Below are positions 6,407 through 7,661 of a stretch of 7,661 nt of DNA, piece after piece. Source of the stretch: an uncultured Acidobacteriota bacterium. Lineage in GTDB: Bacteria; Acidobacteriota; Vicinamibacteria; Vicinamibacterales; UBA8438. The translations under genes and the position numbers were made by a program. The notes beneath the pieces were generated by a model. It was not told the origin of the DNA, did no database searches, and was given only the letters and a program-made list of their open reading frames with translations. Position 1 is the first letter of the stretch. Each line of letters begins with the position of its first letter. The stretch covers positions 1 to 7,661 of the forward strand of contig CAJWMX010000124.1 of the NCBI GenBank assembly GCA_913043805.1, read 5' to 3'.

Positions 6407-6598
6407 CATCGACGCAGCGGTCATCTTCTCGGCGTGGCGCTGTCCAATCTCGGACTGTTCGACGACCAGCCCGGACTCTTCGAGGCTGACAGGAAGCGTG
6501 AACAGGCCGTGGATGCCATCCGGGCGCGCTTTGGCTACGATGCCGTTCGTGTGGCTGGCGGAAGCCGCCGTGGACAGGCGCACCTCCGACGTGACTGA
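6407..6598 (+). pseudogene. Fragment of the C-terminal tail of a Y-family DNA polymerase (DinB/Pol IV-like)
   Basis: In the third frame of the preceding remnant, translation continues as HRRSGHLLGVALSNLG, then GLFEADRKREQAVDAIRARF and GYDAVRVAGG, ending at TGA (6596-6598). This order is what I know from the C-terminus of bacterial DinB proteins: the little-finger strand of the RLLGVGLSNL type, a linker with an SLF-like motif, then a helix of the RAVDALRERFG.DA type. The palm, fingers and thumb are absent, so no polymerase can be made. It is fused in frame to the GAF remnant, consistent with a deletion that joined two genes. An intact gene follows 15 bp later. The identification rests on motif recognition only and was not confirmed by alignment. 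Confidence 0.55.
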
Positions 6599-6613
6599 CC
6601 TCGAGGAACCAGA

Positions 6614-7321
6614 GTGTCAATCGGGACGCTGAACGCGGGACCGCTGCACGAAGCGCTCAAGGCGGAGTATCTGCACGCGTATGGCCAGTCGCGGGACAGT
6701 GCCCACGAGGTGGCCGTGGGCGACTTCGTGGCCGACGTCCGAGGCACGGATGGCGCTCTTTACGAGATTCAAACCTCGGGCTTCAGCGCCATCCGTCGCA
6801 AGCTCCGCACGCTGATTGCGGACCATCGCGTCATCCTCGTGCACCCCATCGCCGCCCGCTACCGTATCGTCAAGCTGGCGGCCACCGACAAGGGCACGAC
6901 CCGCCGCCGGTCACCCAAGCGCGGCCACCCGGCGCAGGTGGCCTCGGAGCTGGTCTACATCCCCGACCTGCTCGCGCACCCGAACTTCGAGCTCGAGGTG
7001 GTGATGGTCGAGCTCGACGAGATGCGACGACACGACCCGAAGCGGACGCGCCGCCGGGGCGGCTGGCGGGTCGAGGCGCGGGTACTGACCCGCATCGTCA
7101 GCCGACACCGCTTCCGCTCACTCGACGACCTGTTCGGTCTGGCCCGGTCTCCCCTGCCCAGCCCGTTCACCACCGCCGACCTGTCCGAAGCCCTGGCCCA
7201 ACCCCGCCGAGTGGCGCAGAAGCTGGCCTATGTCCTCCGAGTGGGCGGCGTGGTGGATGTGTGCGGCAAGAAGGGGAACGCCCTGTGCTACCGACGGAAG
7301 AACCCGACCTCGGCGGACTGA
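6614..7321 (+). CDS. Conserved hypothetical protein, possible PD-(D/E)XK-like nuclease with C-terminal winged helix
   Basis: 235 residues, basic, with no signal or membrane segment, so cytoplasmic. I cannot name it. The N-terminal part has LHEALK (11-16), then VGDFVADVRG (35-44) and LYEIQT (49-54), followed by a basic helix (FSAIRRKLRTLI, 57-68) and a strand RVILVHPIA (72-80). The spacing of Asp41, Glu51 and Gln53 resembles a PD-(D/E)XK site in which Gln stands for Lys; this is inference. A middle part holds SPKRG (100-104), ELVYIPDLLAHPNFELEVV (112-130) and a very basic stretch (138-154). The C-terminal FTTADLSEAL (185-194) and RRVAQKLAYVLRVGGVVDVC (198-217) with GNALCYR (221-227) reads as a winged helix-turn-helix, suggesting nucleic-acid contact. 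The GTG start has GAGGA 6 nt upstream. It follows the decayed GAF/DinB stretch and precedes a hydrolase; neither clarifies its role. Confidence 0.8.
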   Translation: MSIGTLNAGPLHEALKAEYLHAYGQSRDSAHEVAVGDFVADVRGTDGALYEIQTSGFSAIRRKLRTLIADHRVILVHPIAARYRIVKLAATDKGTTRRRSPKRGHPAQVASELVYIPDLLAHPNFELEVVMVELDEMRRHDPKRTRRRGGWRVEARVLTRIVSRHRFRSLDDLFGLARSPLPSPFTTADLSEALAQPRRVAQKLAYVLRVGGVVDVCGKKGNALCYRRKNPTSAD

Positions 7322-7341
7322 CGTAAGCGGACTGACGTAAG
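7313..7341 (+). repeat. Two tandem copies of a 14-bp unit over a stop codon
   Basis: GCGGACTGACGTAA occurs at 7313-7326 and again, perfectly and without a gap, at 7327-7340; the following G at 7341 continues the period. The first copy supplies the TGA stop (7319-7321) of the upstream gene. The second lies in the 67-bp gap before the hydrolase gene. TAAGAT (7338-7343) at the end of the second copy could act as a weak -10, but no matching -35 is evident. Confidence 0.9.
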
Positions 7342-7375
7342 ATGAAGCGCTTTCAGCAATCCAGCGGCTCATCCG

Positions 7376-7381
7376 AAGGAG
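7376..7381 (+). promoter_or_regulatory. Ribosome binding site of the dienelactone hydrolase gene
   Basis: AAGGAG at 7376-7381 is 7 nt before the ATG at 7389. An ATG at 7382 directly abuts the site and is too close to be used, so the site decides the start. Confidence 0.75.
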
Positions 7382-7388
7382 ATGCCCG

Positions 7389-7661
7389 ATGTGTGACGAT
7401 CTGACCGAAGCCCAGAGCCTCAAGTATCTGCGTGACAACAAGCTCACCCGGCGCCAGTTTGGGGCCGTGTCGGCCGGGGCGGGTCTGATGGCCCTGCTGC
7501 CGCGCGCCGCCAACGCACAGCCTGTCACCGAGGCCGAGCTGAACATCACCACGCCCGACGGGATCGCCGACAGCTACTTCGTGCATCCCTCGAGCGGCAC
7601 CCACCCGGGTGTGCTGATCTGGCCGGACGCGTTCGGGCTCCGGCCGGCCAAACGCCAGATG
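7389..7661 (+). CDS. Dienelactone hydrolase family protein with Tat signal (runs off the right edge)
   Basis: The first 91 codons are present. Residues about 20-25 read LTRRQF, a twin-arginine motif, followed by a hydrophobic stretch (GAVSAGAGLMALLPRAANA) with a likely cut after ANA. The protein is therefore probably exported folded through the Tat pathway. The mature part begins with ITTPDGIADSYFVHP and HPGVLIWPDAFGLRPAKRQM, which is the N-terminal strand pair and oxyanion region of the dienelactone hydrolase family (alpha/beta hydrolase fold). Family members hydrolyse lactones such as dienelactone in aromatic breakdown (EC 3.1.1.45), but exported relatives may act on other esters. The Cys/Ser-His-Asp catalytic residues lie beyond the window. 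It is 67 bp downstream of the hypothetical nuclease-like gene on the same strand. Confidence 0.88.
   Translation, partial: MCDDLTEAQSLKYLRDNKLTRRQFGAVSAGAGLMALLPRAANAQPVTEAELNITTPDGIADSYFVHPSSGTHPGVLIWPDAFGLRPAKRQM

Noticed and set aside
6380..6583. Short minus-strand frame of 67 codons opposite the DinB-like fragment
   Set aside because: Less biased in composition than other shadows, but it has no convincing ribosome site or family motif and the plus strand shows DinB-like order.
4994..6598. Open frame of 534 codons on the plus strand from inside the secreted-protein gene to 6598
   Set aside because: Most of it is antisense to a well-supported gene. Only its last part (about 6278-6598) carries family-like sequence, and that is reported as the GAF/DinB remnant.
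7118..7552. Minus-strand frame of 144 codons over the hypothetical gene's end and the hydrolase start
   Set aside because: It crosses two supported plus-strand genes and the tandem repeat; the translation shows no known motif.
1..7661. Search for a CRISPR array, insertion sequence, tRNA, toxin-antitoxin pair or other obvious defence cassette
   Set aside because: No regularly spaced repeats, transposase motifs, tRNA-like cloverleaf or paired small genes were seen. The only candidate for an undescribed activity is the nuclease-like protein at 6614-7321.

Overview
The window is about 7.7 kb of GC-rich bacterial DNA. It holds two exported quinoprotein-type beta-propeller dehydrogenases, several smaller genes and one decayed gene. 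High GC, the abundance of PQQ-type propeller proteins, the secreted family with the DPPDGRRPPRTAAGQAA signature and a Tat-exported dienelactone hydrolase together suggest an Acidobacteriota-like (Vicinamibacteria-type) or similar environmental heterotroph. This assignment is inference; there is no rRNA or other phylogenetic marker here.

Layout, left to right. (1) On the minus strand, a PQQ-dependent dehydrogenase (2091-190) is followed 13 bp later by the start of a probable lipoprotein gene that runs off the left edge (176-1); they look like one transcript. (2) Across a 61-bp divergent promoter region lies a plus-strand SRPBCC/AHSA1-like protein (2153-2785), probably leaderless. (3) It converges on a second minus-strand quinoprotein (4863-2800), which carries a C-terminal cupredoxin domain. 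That gene sits 52 bp downstream of a secreted protein of unrecognised function (5902-4916); the two are probably co-transcribed from a promoter near 5945-5973. (4) On the plus strand, 6007-6598 holds no intact gene. It contains a frameshifted GAF-domain remnant joined to what looks like the C-terminal tail of a Y-family DNA polymerase (DinB-like). (5) An intact conserved hypothetical gene follows (6614-7321), with a possible PD-(D/E)XK-nuclease-like N-terminus and a winged-helix-like C-terminus. (6) A 14-bp tandem duplication at its stop codon precedes a Tat-exported dienelactone hydrolase that runs off the right edge (7389-7661).

How the genes may work together. The two quinoproteins, the secreted unknown, the partial lipoprotein and the dienelactone hydrolase all carry export signals, so the region looks geared to periplasmic oxidation of alcohols or sugars and lactone or ester turnover. 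Neither quinoprotein has a haem c motif (CxxCH). The first must pass electrons to a separate acceptor. The second carries a copper domain that could be its own electron relay, but two expected functional residues are replaced: the lysine expected at the quinone and the axial methionine of the copper site. No PQQ biosynthesis gene, cytochrome, tRNA, CRISPR array or insertion sequence was seen.
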